From contig NZ_CP013438.1 of assembly GCF_001718795.1 (NCBI RefSeq), forward strand, positions 806,001-870,000: DNA of 64,000 bases. The letters are read 5' to 3'. The DNA is from Burkholderia latens. GTDB taxonomy: Bacteria; Pseudomonadota; Gammaproteobacteria; Burkholderiales; Burkholderiaceae. The notes under the pieces are model-generated. The model made no database searches. It saw nothing but the letters and a program-made list of their open reading frames with translations, and had not been told where the DNA came from. This document shows, piece by piece, positions 57,297-64,000 of this stretch. A program made the translations under genes and the position numbers. How positions within the stretch are numbered: position 1 is the stretch's first letter; each line of letters opens with the position of its first letter.

Positions 57297-58881
57297 CGCG
57301 CGTTTCCCGCGGCGCCGGCACGCCGTCGATGCGTTGCGGCACGTTCAGCGGGTTGCCGTTGCGGATCGCTTCCGGCAGCAGCGCATCGGGCACGTCCTGG
57401 TACGACACCGGGCGCAGGAAACGCTCGATCGCCCGCGCACCGACCGACGTCGTGCGCGTGTCCGACGTGGCCGGGAACGGGCCACCGTGCACCATCGCGT
57501 GACCGACCTCGACACCGGTGCCGAAGCCGTTGACGAGAATCCGGCCGGCCTTGCGCTCGAGCGTCGGGCGCAGCGCGGCGAACAGCGCCGCGTCGCCATC
57601 GGCGAGATGCGCGGCGATCGTCAACTGGCCTTCGAGCGATTTCAGCACGCGATGCAGCGTGTCGGCATCCGGGCAGCGCACGATCAGCGACGCCGGGCCG
57701 AACACTTCGTCGCGCAGTTCGGGGTGCGCGACGAACGCATCGGCCGACGTCGCGAACAGGGCCGCGCGCGCCTGATAGCGGCCGCCTTCGACGCCTTCGG
57801 CGAGCAGTTCGACCGCGTCGTGTGCGCGCAGCGTTGCCACGCCTTGCGCATAACCCGCATGAATGTGCGGCGTGAGCATCGTTTGCGCGGCGGTTGCTCG
57901 CACGGCGGCGGCCGCCGCGGTTTCGAACGCGCGCAGCGCGGGGCCGTCGACGGCCAGTACGAGGCCAGGGTTCGTGCAGAACTGGCCGGCGCCGAGCGAC
58001 AGCGACGCGACGAACTGCGGCGCGATCGTGTCGTGGCGCGCGTCGAGCGCGGCCGGGAACAGCAGCACAGGGTTGATCGAGCTCATTTCGGCATAGACGG
58101 GAATCGGCTCGTGGCGCGCGGCCGCGATGTTCATCAGCGCGACGCCGCCACGGCGCGAGCCGGTGAAGCCGACCGCCTTGATGCGCGGATCCGCGACGAG
58201 CGCCCGGCCGATGTCGCGCGACGTGTCGAACAGCAGCGAGAACACGCCGGCCGGCAGCCCGCATTCGCGCACGGCCTGCTGGATCGCGCGGCCGACGAGC
58301 TCGGAAGTGCCGGGATGCGCGGAATGCGCCTTGACGATCACCGGGCAGCCGGCCGCGAGTGCCGACGCGGTGTCGCCGCCAGCAACCGAGAACGCGAGCG
58401 GGAAGTTCGACGCGCCGAACACGGCGACCGGACCGATCGCGACGTTGCGCAAGCGCAGGTCGACGCGCGGCAGCGGCTTGCGGTCCGGGCGGGCCGGATC
58501 GATGCGTGCGTCGACGTAGCCGCCGTCGCGCACGAGCGACGCGAACAGCGCGAGTTGGCCGACCGTGCGGCCGCGTTCGCCTTCGATGCGCGCGCGCGGC
58601 AGGCCCGTTTCGGTCACGCAGCGCTCGATCAGGTCGTCGCCGAGCGCCAGGATGTTGCGGCCGATCGCGTCGAGAAACGCCGCGCGTTGCTCGGGGCTCG
58701 TCTCGCGATACGTGTCGAAGGCTTCGTCGGCGAGCGCGCAGGCTGTCTCCAGGTCGTGCATGGTCGCGCCGCCGAACGCGGGCTCGAGCGGCTCGCCGGT
58801 CGCGGCGGCGATCGCGTGCAGGGTGCCGTTCTGGCCGGTAATGGCCGACTGGCCGATCAGGAGCTGACCTGTGAGTTGCAT
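57289..58881 (-). CDS. 2-oxoglutarate semialdehyde (2,5-dioxopentanoate) dehydrogenase
   Basis: 530 aa of the ALDH superfamily. Catalytic C302 ([10 protein letters not shown]) and general base E265 (VYAEMSSIN) are in canonical positions, as is the cofactor loop GFTGSRRGG. Length and N-terminus match the KGSADH subgroup. It oxidises 2-oxoglutarate semialdehyde to 2-oxoglutarate, the last step of trans-4-hydroxyproline (and some sugar acid) degradation. It lies between the permease and the dehydrogenase in a minus-strand operon. Confidence 0.9.
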   Translation of the reverse strand: MQLTGQLLIGQSAITGQNGTLHAIAAATGEPLEPAFGGATMHDLETACALADEAFDTYRETSPEQRAAFLDAIGRNILALGDDLIERCVTETGLPRARIEGERGRTVGQLALFASLVRDGGYVDARIDPARPDRKPLPRVDLRLRNVAIGPVAVFGASNFPLAFSVAGGDTASALAAGCPVIVKAHSAHPGTSELVGRAIQQAVRECGLPAGVFSLLFDTSRDIGRALVADPRIKAVGFTGSRRGGVALMNIAAARHEPIPVYAEMSSINPVLLFPAALDARHDTIAPQFVASLSLGAGQFCTNPGLVLAVDGPALRAFETAAAAAVRATAAQTMLTPHIHAGYAQGVATLRAHDAVELLAEGVEGGRYQARAALFATSADAFVAHPELRDEVFGPASLIVRCPDADTLHRVLKSLEGQLTIAAHLADGDAALFAALRPTLERKAGRILVNGFGTGVEVGHAMVHGGPFPATSDTRTTSVGARAIERFLRPVSYQDVPDALLPEAIRNGNPLNVPQRIDGVPAPRETRDV

Positions 58882-58951
58882 GGTTTTCCTCGAAAAATGC
58901 GGGGCCGGGCGTCGTACGCCCGGCCGGGGTGAAATGGGGAAAGCGGGGGCG

Positions 58952-60577
58952 TCAGCCTTCGTCGTCTTCGAGCTGCAGCTTGTCCGAACGGATGCCGGTG
59001 TTGGCGCCCCAGTAGTAGATCGCGAGCGCGACGGCCGCGACGACGACCGTGTCGTACGGATGCGCGAGCTGGCCGGTGCCGCCGAAGCCGCCGAAGTAGG
59101 ACAGCACGATCATCGCCGCGTAGAACGCGATCAGCCACGCGGACGAACGCACTTGTTCGGCGAGGCTCAGGTGCGCGGTCGGCACCCAGCGGCGGCATGC
59201 GAGATAGATCACGAACATCGTGATCTGCAAGCCGAGGAGCCAAGACACCGTGCTCCATCCCGACCAGTAGACGATCAGCGCGGCGATCACGAACGACGCG
59301 GGGCCGGTGATGCCGAACGCGACCGCGCGGAACGGCCGCGGCAGGTCGGGCGCGGTGCGGCGCAGCGCGGCGACCGACACGGGCGCGACCGCATAGCTCA
59401 ACACGAGCGCCGCCGACACGATGTTGATCAGCGCTTCCCACGACGGGAACGGCATCGTCCAGAAGATCGCGAGGCCGAACGTGAGCCACAGGCCCGCGCG
59501 CGGGATGCCCGACGCTTCGTCGACGCGCGTGAACACCTTGAAGAACGTGCCCGTTTTCGCCCAGCCGTAGACGACGCGCGGCGTCGCGTTCATGTAGATG
59601 TTGCCGCAGCCGCTCGGCGAGATCATCGCGTCGGCCACGACCATCACCGCGAGCCAGCCGACACCGAGCGCGAGCGCGATGTCGCGGTACGGGAGCGAGA
59701 ACGCCTTGCTGACGTCGTGCCAGCCGGCGGCCAGCATGTCGGTTGGAATGCTGCCGAGGAACGCGAGCTGCAGCAGCACGTAGATCAGCGTGGACAGCAG
59801 GATCGACAGGATCAGCGCGATCGGGATCGTGCGCTGCGGATTGCGCACTTCGCTCGCGACCGACACGATCGGTGTGAGGCCGAGATACGCGAAGATGATG
59901 CCACCGGCCGATACGGCCATCTCGATGCCCGGCATGCCGAACGGCGCGAAGCCGTGCACGGTCAGGTTCGCCGGCTTGAAGAACGTGAACAGCACCGCGA
60001 TCACGGCCAGCGGCACGATGAACTTGAAGATGCTGATGATGTTGTTCGCCTTCGCGAACGTCTTCACGCTCGAATAGTTCAGGTAAAAGAAGAAGCACAG
60101 CAGCGCGGCCTGCACGAGCCAGCCGATCGCCGTCGGGTCGCTCGATCCGGTTTTGGTCAGCCCCGGAAACCATGCTGCCGCGTATTGCCGCGCAGCCACC
60201 ACTTCGATCGCGATCAGGCTCGAAAACGCGATCAGCGTGATAAAGCCCATCAGGTAGCCGAGCAGCGGGCCGTGCGAGAACACCGGGTAGCGCACCACGC
60301 CGCCCGCGCGCGGCAGCGCGGCGCCGAGTTCGCAGTAGACGATGCCGAGCAGCAGCACCGCGAAGCCGCCGAGCAGCCACGAGAAGATGCCGGCAGGGCC
60401 GGCGATCGTCGATACGTGACTCGCGGCGAACAGCCAGCCCGAACCGAAGATCGCACCGAGGCCGATGAACGTGAGATCGGTCAGCGACAGTTGTTTCTTG
60501 AATGTGCCGTGCCCGCCGTCGGCGGACACGGAACGGGAAAGCGGGACGGACGGGTGGGTGTTGCCTTGGCCTGGCAT
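58952..60577 (-). CDS. APC-superfamily amino acid permease
   Basis: 541 aa from ATG 60577, with AGGAG upstream. Twelve to fourteen membrane helices; the APC signature is present ([20 protein letters not shown], in helix 1, and [17 protein letters not shown] in helix 6). The position in the hydroxyproline cluster suggests it imports hydroxyproline or proline. Divergent from the epimerase gene across 597 bp. Substrate inferred from context. Confidence 0.88.
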   Translation of the reverse strand: MPGQGNTHPSVPLSRSVSADGGHGTFKKQLSLTDLTFIGLGAIFGSGWLFAASHVSTIAGPAGIFSWLLGGFAVLLLGIVYCELGAALPRAGGVVRYPVFSHGPLLGYLMGFITLIAFSSLIAIEVVAARQYAAAWFPGLTKTGSSDPTAIGWLVQAALLCFFFYLNYSSVKTFAKANNIISIFKFIVPLAVIAVLFTFFKPANLTVHGFAPFGMPGIEMAVSAGGIIFAYLGLTPIVSVASEVRNPQRTIPIALILSILLSTLIYVLLQLAFLGSIPTDMLAAGWHDVSKAFSLPYRDIALALGVGWLAVMVVADAMISPSGCGNIYMNATPRVVYGWAKTGTFFKVFTRVDEASGIPRAGLWLTFGLAIFWTMPFPSWEALINIVSAALVLSYAVAPVSVAALRRTAPDLPRPFRAVAFGITGPASFVIAALIVYWSGWSTVSWLLGLQITMFVIYLACRRWVPTAHLSLAEQVRSSAWLIAFYAAMIVLSYFGGFGGTGQLAHPYDTVVVAAVALAIYYWGANTGIRSDKLQLEDDEG

Positions 60578-61029
60578 GGGCTTGTCTCCTGGGAAATATC
60601 GGGCAGGCGGTATGCGCCGCGCTCCGACGGAGCAGCGGCGCAACACCTGCCGGCCGGCGTGCGGCCGGTTCGGGCGACCGGGCGGCCCGGAGCCCGTTCA
60701 AGCACGGCGTATCTGGCGCCGCGTCGAAGGGGCCGTGCGGGCCAAGCCGACCGGAAGTGACGATGCAACGGGGGGAAGCCGCCGCACCGCCGAGGGGAAA
60801 TCGGTCAGCGGTTCACCGGCTTCGATTCTGCGTGGTGCGCGACGTTGAAAACGCCGGAAGCGCCCGGTACGAACCGGTTGCTGGCGGCGCGGAGAGCTCC
60901 GCTTCGCGGGATGCGTTTCGGTTCACTGCAATCTCCTGCTACGTGTCGGCCGACGACATGCGCGTCGACGTGCAACCAGTATCGCCGTGCAAACACGTAT
61001 CACGCTTGAGCCGTATCGCAGAGCAAAAT
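60578..61029. other. Divergent promoter region of the hydroxyproline cluster
   Basis: About 450 bp without a convincing gene. It should contain the permease promoter on the minus strand. The large inverted repeat starts at its right edge. No regulator gene is present in the gap. Confidence 0.45.
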
Positions 61030-61092
61030 GACGAAATCGGCATAGTCGCCGGAAGGGTTCCGAAAGGCGCTCCGCACTATGCCGATTTCGTC
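61030..61092. repeat. 17-bp perfect inverted repeat upstream of the epimerase gene
   Basis: GACGAAATCGGCATAGT (61030-61046) is repeated in perfect inverse at 61076-61092 around a 29-nt centre that itself contains a GGAA-GGG-TTCC mini-stem. It lies 80-145 bp upstream of the epimerase ATG. It may be a long mRNA stem-loop or two opposed sites for a regulator of the cluster. Confidence 0.9.
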
Positions 61093-61174
61093 GCCGCCTT
61101 CATCGAAAAGCCACAAGCGGACCGATGCGCGACGGAGGAAGCTATGCTCCTTTCCCCACTTCGGACGGCTCATG

Positions 61175-62107
61175 ATGAAGCGCATTCAGATCATCGATTC
61201 GCACACCGGCGGCGAACCCACGCGGCTCGTCGTGTCCGGTTTCCCGTCGCTCGGCAACGGCACGATGGCCGAGCGTCGCGACGTGCTCGCGCGCGAGCAC
61301 GATCGCTATCGCACCGCGTGCATCCTCGAGCCGCGCGGCAGCGATGTGCTGGTCGGCGCGCTGCTGTGCGAACCCGTATCGCCGGAAGCGGCGGCCGGCG
61401 TGATTTTCTTCAACAACAGCGGCTATCTCGGGATGTGCGGGCACGGTACGATCGGCGTCGTGCGCACGCTGCATCACATGGGCCGCATCGCGCCGGGCGT
61501 GCACCGGATCGAAACCCCGGTCGGCACCGTCGAGGCGACGCTGCACGACGACCTGTCGGTGAGCGTGCGCAACGTGCTCGCGTATCGCCATGCGAAGGAT
61601 GTCGAAATCGACGTGCCGGGTTATGGCCGCGTGACAGGCGACATCGCGTGGGGCGGCAACTGGTTCTTCCTGATCAGCGATCACGGCCAGCGCGTGGCGG
61701 GCGACAACGTCGCCGCGCTGACCGCCTATTCGTCCGCGGTGCGCGCCGGCCTCGAACGCGCGGGGATCACCGGCGCGAACGGCGGCGAAATCGACCATAT
61801 CGAACTGTTTGCGGACGATCCCGAGTGCGACAGCCGCAGCTTCGTGCTGTGTCCCGGCCACGCGTACGACCGCTCGCCGTGCGGCACGGGCACGAGTGCA
61901 AAGCTCGCGTGCCTCGCGGCCGACGGCAAGCTCGAGCCGGGCGTCGTATGGCGTCAGGCGAGCGTGATCGGCAGCGTGTTCCACGCGAGCTACGTTCATG
62001 CCGACGGCGGCATCGTGCCGACGATCCGCGGCAGCGCGCACTTGAGCGCGGAAGCGACGCTGCTGATCGAGGAAGACGACCCGTTCGGCTGGGGCATCGT
62101 GTCGTGA
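61175..62107 (+). CDS. lhpA: 4-hydroxyproline 2-epimerase
   Basis: 310 aa. Two ATGs are adjacent; the second (61175) is preferred because GGACGG is then 6 nt away and the active-site Cys fall at 88 and 236, as in the characterised Pseudomonas enzyme. Proline racemase fold with [13 protein letters not shown] (C88) and [11 protein letters not shown] (C236), the two-Cys pair of true epimerases. It converts trans-4-hydroxy-L-proline to cis-4-hydroxy-D-proline, the first catabolic step. Followed by overlapping dehydrogenase subunit genes. Confidence 0.93.
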   Translation: MKRIQIIDSHTGGEPTRLVVSGFPSLGNGTMAERRDVLAREHDRYRTACILEPRGSDVLVGALLCEPVSPEAAAGVIFFNNSGYLGMCGHGTIGVVRTLHHMGRIAPGVHRIETPVGTVEATLHDDLSVSVRNVLAYRHAKDVEIDVPGYGRVTGDIAWGGNWFFLISDHGQRVAGDNVAALTAYSSAVRAGLERAGITGANGGEIDHIELFADDPECDSRSFVLCPGHAYDRSPCGTGTSAKLACLAADGKLEPGVVWRQASVIGSVFHASYVHADGGIVPTIRGSAHLSAEATLLIEEDDPFGWGIVS

Positions 62108-63231
62108 GCGAAACCTGCACCGACGTCGTCGTGATCGGCGCCGGCATCGTGGGCGCCGCGTGTGCGCATGAACTCGCGCAACGCGGGCTGCGCGTGCTCG
62201 TCGTCGACGACGCGAGCGGCGGCGCGACCGGCGCCGGCATGGGGCATCTCGTCGCGATGGACGACAACGCGGCCGAGCTCGCGCTGAGTCATTACTCGAT
62301 CGGACTGTGGCGCGCGCTCGCCGGCGAGATGCCCGAAGGCTGCGCATACCGCAACTGCGGCACGCTGTGGCTCGCGGCCGATTCCCACGAGATGGACCTC
62401 GCGCGTGCGAAGCAGGCGACGCTCGCCGCCCACGGCGTCGCGGGCGAGCTGATCGATGCGGCGACGCTTGCGCAGCTCGAGCCGATGCTGCGCGCCGGCC
62501 TCGGCGGCGCGCTGAGGATTCCCGGCGACGCAATTCTTTATGCGCCCGTCGCCGCGAGCTGGCTGCTGCAGCGTGCGCCGGGCATCACGTTGCGCCGCGA
62601 GCGCGCGGTGGCGATCGACGGCCCCAACGTGACGCTTGCGCGCGGCGACACGCTGCGCGCGCAGCGCGTCGTCGTCGCGAACGGCGTTGCCGCACGCGCG
62701 TTGTTGCCCGAATTGCCGCTGCGCCCGAAGAAGGGGCATCTGCTGATTACCGACCGCTATCCAGGACAGGTATCGCACCAGCTCGTCGAGCTCGGCTATG
62801 CGGCGAGCGCGCATGCGAGCGACGGCACGTCGGTCGCGTTCAACGTGCAACCGCGGCCGACGGGCCAGCTGCTGATCGGCTCGTCGCGCCAGTTCGACAC
62901 CGAGGACGCACGCGTCGAGCCGCCGGTGCTCGCACGCATGCTGCGCCGCGCGGCCGGCTATCTCCCTGATCTGGCCGACCTGAACGCAATCCGCTCGTGG
63001 ACGGGATTTCGTTCCGCGAGCCCCGACGGCTTGCCGCTGCTCGGCGAACATCCGGCCCGGCCGGGCGTGTGGCTCGCGGTCGGGCATGAAGGGCTCGGCG
63101 TGACGACCGCGCCGGGCAGTGCGCGGCTCGTTGCCGCGCTGATGACGGGCGAGCGGCCGCCCATCGACATCGAACCGTATTTGCCGGGACGTTTCCTGGC
63201 GACGTCCACCGTAGCCGGAGCGCTGACATGA
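62104..63231 (+). CDS. D-hydroxyproline dehydrogenase, FAD subunit (DAO-like, beta)
   Basis: 375 aa from GTG 62104, overlapping the epimerase stop (GTGA). DAO-fold FAD protein with the dinucleotide motif [21 protein letters not shown] (seen in two parts) and C-terminal [17 protein letters not shown] and [13 protein letters not shown]. With the small 2Fe-2S subunit and the NAD/FAD-type subunit encoded downstream, it matches the heteromeric D-hydroxyproline dehydrogenase, which oxidises cis-4-hydroxy-D-proline to the pyrroline carboxylate. The specific symbol is left open. Confidence 0.87.
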   Translation: MSETCTDVVVIGAGIVGAACAHELAQRGLRVLVVDDASGGATGAGMGHLVAMDDNAAELALSHYSIGLWRALAGEMPEGCAYRNCGTLWLAADSHEMDLARAKQATLAAHGVAGELIDAATLAQLEPMLRAGLGGALRIPGDAILYAPVAASWLLQRAPGITLRRERAVAIDGPNVTLARGDTLRAQRVVVANGVAARALLPELPLRPKKGHLLITDRYPGQVSHQLVELGYAASAHASDGTSVAFNVQPRPTGQLLIGSSRQFDTEDARVEPPVLARMLRRAAGYLPDLADLNAIRSWTGFRSASPDGLPLLGEHPARPGVWLAVGHEGLGVTTAPGSARLVAALMTGERPPIDIEPYLPGRFLATSTVAGALT

Positions 63232-63296
63232 AACAACCCCTACGCTCACTCCGTTCGCTGCCCTCCGCGGGTGCGGCCACGCGGAGGATGACATGA
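63228..63296 (+). CDS. 22-codon mini-ORF coupled on both sides
   Basis: ATG 63228 overlaps the stop of the FAD subunit gene (ATGA), and its TGA (63294-63296) overlaps the ATG of the 2Fe-2S subunit gene (ATGA). The peptide ([20 protein letters not shown], then MT) is basic with no homology. It may simply carry ribosomes across the gap between the two subunits. Chance is possible. Confidence 0.35.
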   Translation: MKQPLRSLRSLPSAGAATRRMT

Positions 63297-63526
63297 TCAT
63301 TCATCTGGACGGCCGTGCGCTGACGGTGGCCGATGGGGCGACCGTCGCGGCGGCCATCGCCGCCAGCGGCGACGACACGACGCGTGTGTCATGTACCGGA
63401 GCGGCGCGCGCGCCGTTTTGCGGTATGGGCGTTTGCCAGGAATGCAGGATGACGATAGATGGCCGCCGCCGTTTGGCTTGCCAGACGCTGTGCCGCGACG
63501 GGATGCAGGTGGAGCGGACGCGATGA
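63293..63526 (+). CDS. 2Fe-2S-binding subunit of D-hydroxyproline dehydrogenase (gamma)
   Basis: 77 aa. Plant-type ferredoxin-like protein with the cluster cysteines C43, C48, C51 (in PFCGMGVCQECRM) and C63 (LACQTLC). Such small subunits pair with the alpha and beta flavoproteins of sarcosine-oxidase-like and hydroxyproline dehydrogenases. Its ATG overlaps the preceding mini-ORF and its stop overlaps the next ATG by 4 bp. Confidence 0.88.
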   Translation: MIIHLDGRALTVADGATVAAAIAASGDDTTRVSCTGAARAPFCGMGVCQECRMTIDGRRRLACQTLCRDGMQVERTR

Positions 63527-64000
63527 GCACGGCGAAACAGGAACGACTGAGCGTCGACGTCGCGATCGTCGGCGCGGGTCCGGCCGGGCTGTCGGCCGCG
63601 CGGGCAGCCGCGCGAAGCGGCGCCACGATCGCGATCGTCGACGACAATCCGCGCGCGGGCGGCCAGATCTGGCGCCAGGCGGCCAACGCGACGCCGGCGC
63701 CCGCCGCGGCGGAACGCGTCGCGGTGCTGCGGCAGCCGAACGTCACGCATCTCGCGGGCACGCGAATCGTCGCGGAAACGCAGCCGGGCACGCTGCTGCT
63801 CGAGGACGACGAACGCGGATTTTTGCTCGAATTCCGCACGCTGATCGTCTGCTGCGGCGCGCGCGAGCTGCTGCTGCCATTCCCGGGCTGGACGCTTCCT
63901 GGCGTGACGGGCGCGGGCGGCCTTCAGGCGCTAATCAAGTATGGCCTCGACGTACGCGGGCAGCGCACGGTGATCGCGGGGAGCGGGCCGTTGCTGCTCG
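63523..64000 (+). CDS. FAD/NAD(P)-binding subunit of D-hydroxyproline dehydrogenase (alpha), partial
   Basis: ATG 63523 overlaps the 2Fe-2S gene stop (ATGA); the frame is open to the window end (159 codons seen). The N-terminus has the FAD motif DVAIVGAGPAGLSAARAAAR and GGQIWRQ, then LIVCCGARELLLPFPGW, and a second dinucleotide motif beginning VIAGSGPLLL at the cut. This is the large FAD subunit of the heteromeric dehydrogenase. The remaining hydroxyproline genes probably follow outside the window. Confidence 0.88.
   Translation, partial: MSTAKQERLSVDVAIVGAGPAGLSAARAAARSGATIAIVDDNPRAGGQIWRQAANATPAPAAAERVAVLRQPNVTHLAGTRIVAETQPGTLLLEDDERGFLLEFRTLIVCCGARELLLPFPGWTLPGVTGAGGLQALIKYGLDVRGQRTVIAGSGPLLL

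Overview
The window is high-GC betaproteobacterial DNA. Gene content and codon use point to the genus Burkholderia, probably the B. cepacia complex: an LpxO-type lipid hydroxylase, a PNAG (pga) operon with its own glmS, an AepX/AepY/PhnW phosphonate cluster and a trans-4-hydroxyproline catabolic cluster. The genus assignment is an inference from gene content. I saw no rRNA, tRNA, CRISPR array, insertion sequence or prophage.

Layout. 1-2.3 kb: the tail of a carboxymuconolactone decarboxylase family gene, an LpxO-like hydroxylase and a Pro/Ala-rich membrane-anchored protein. 2.3-4.8 kb: ahpC-ahpF on the minus strand, with an OxyR-like tetrad upstream of ahpC. 5.2-5.9 kb: a VapBC toxin-antitoxin pair with a decayed second module lying between antitoxin and toxin. 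6.1-10.1 kb: a LysR regulator divergent from an ABC binding protein, an ATC hydrolase and an N-carbamoyl amidohydrolase, probably a thiazoline-to-cysteine salvage operon. 10.1-22.7 kb: a c-type cytochrome, then a long minus-strand PNAG biofilm operon (two accessory envelope genes, pgaA, pgaB, pgaC, pgaD, a dedicated glmS and a secreted protein).

23.4-36 kb: a LysR gene, then plus-strand genes for circularly permuted ATP-grasp, alpha-E, transglutaminase-like and DUF2126 proteins. The long leader before the first of these carries two NtrC-like sites and a close match to a sigma-54 promoter, suggesting nitrogen control of this poorly understood peptide-ligation/cleavage system. One of its three transglutaminase-like proteins has Ser in place of the catalytic Cys.

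36.5-39.3 kb: proline iminopeptidase, an acyltransferase and a probable broken small gene. 39.5-46.8 kb: a tightly overlapping seven-gene minus-strand cluster (CDP-alcohol phosphatidyltransferase, 2-oxoglutarate oxygenase, flippase-like membrane protein, nucleotidyltransferase, PEP mutase fused to a nucleotidyltransferase, phosphonopyruvate decarboxylase, AEP transaminase). It reads as a complete pathway from phosphoenolpyruvate to a CMP-activated 2-aminoethylphosphonate and on to a phosphonolipid.

47.4-56.3 kb: a succinyl-CoA:acetate CoA-transferase, a MerR regulator with a SoxR-box-like operator, a helix-hairpin-helix protein, an RpoD-like second sigma factor, a lipoprotein, an SH3-like secreted protein and ilvD, whose upstream region contains a striking hexamer/12-mer tandem repeat. 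56.3-64 kb: hydroxyproline catabolism: a ketimine-reductase-like dehydrogenase, 2-oxoglutarate semialdehyde dehydrogenase and an amino acid permease on the minus strand, divergent from 4-hydroxyproline 2-epimerase and the subunits of D-hydroxyproline dehydrogenase, the last cut by the window end.
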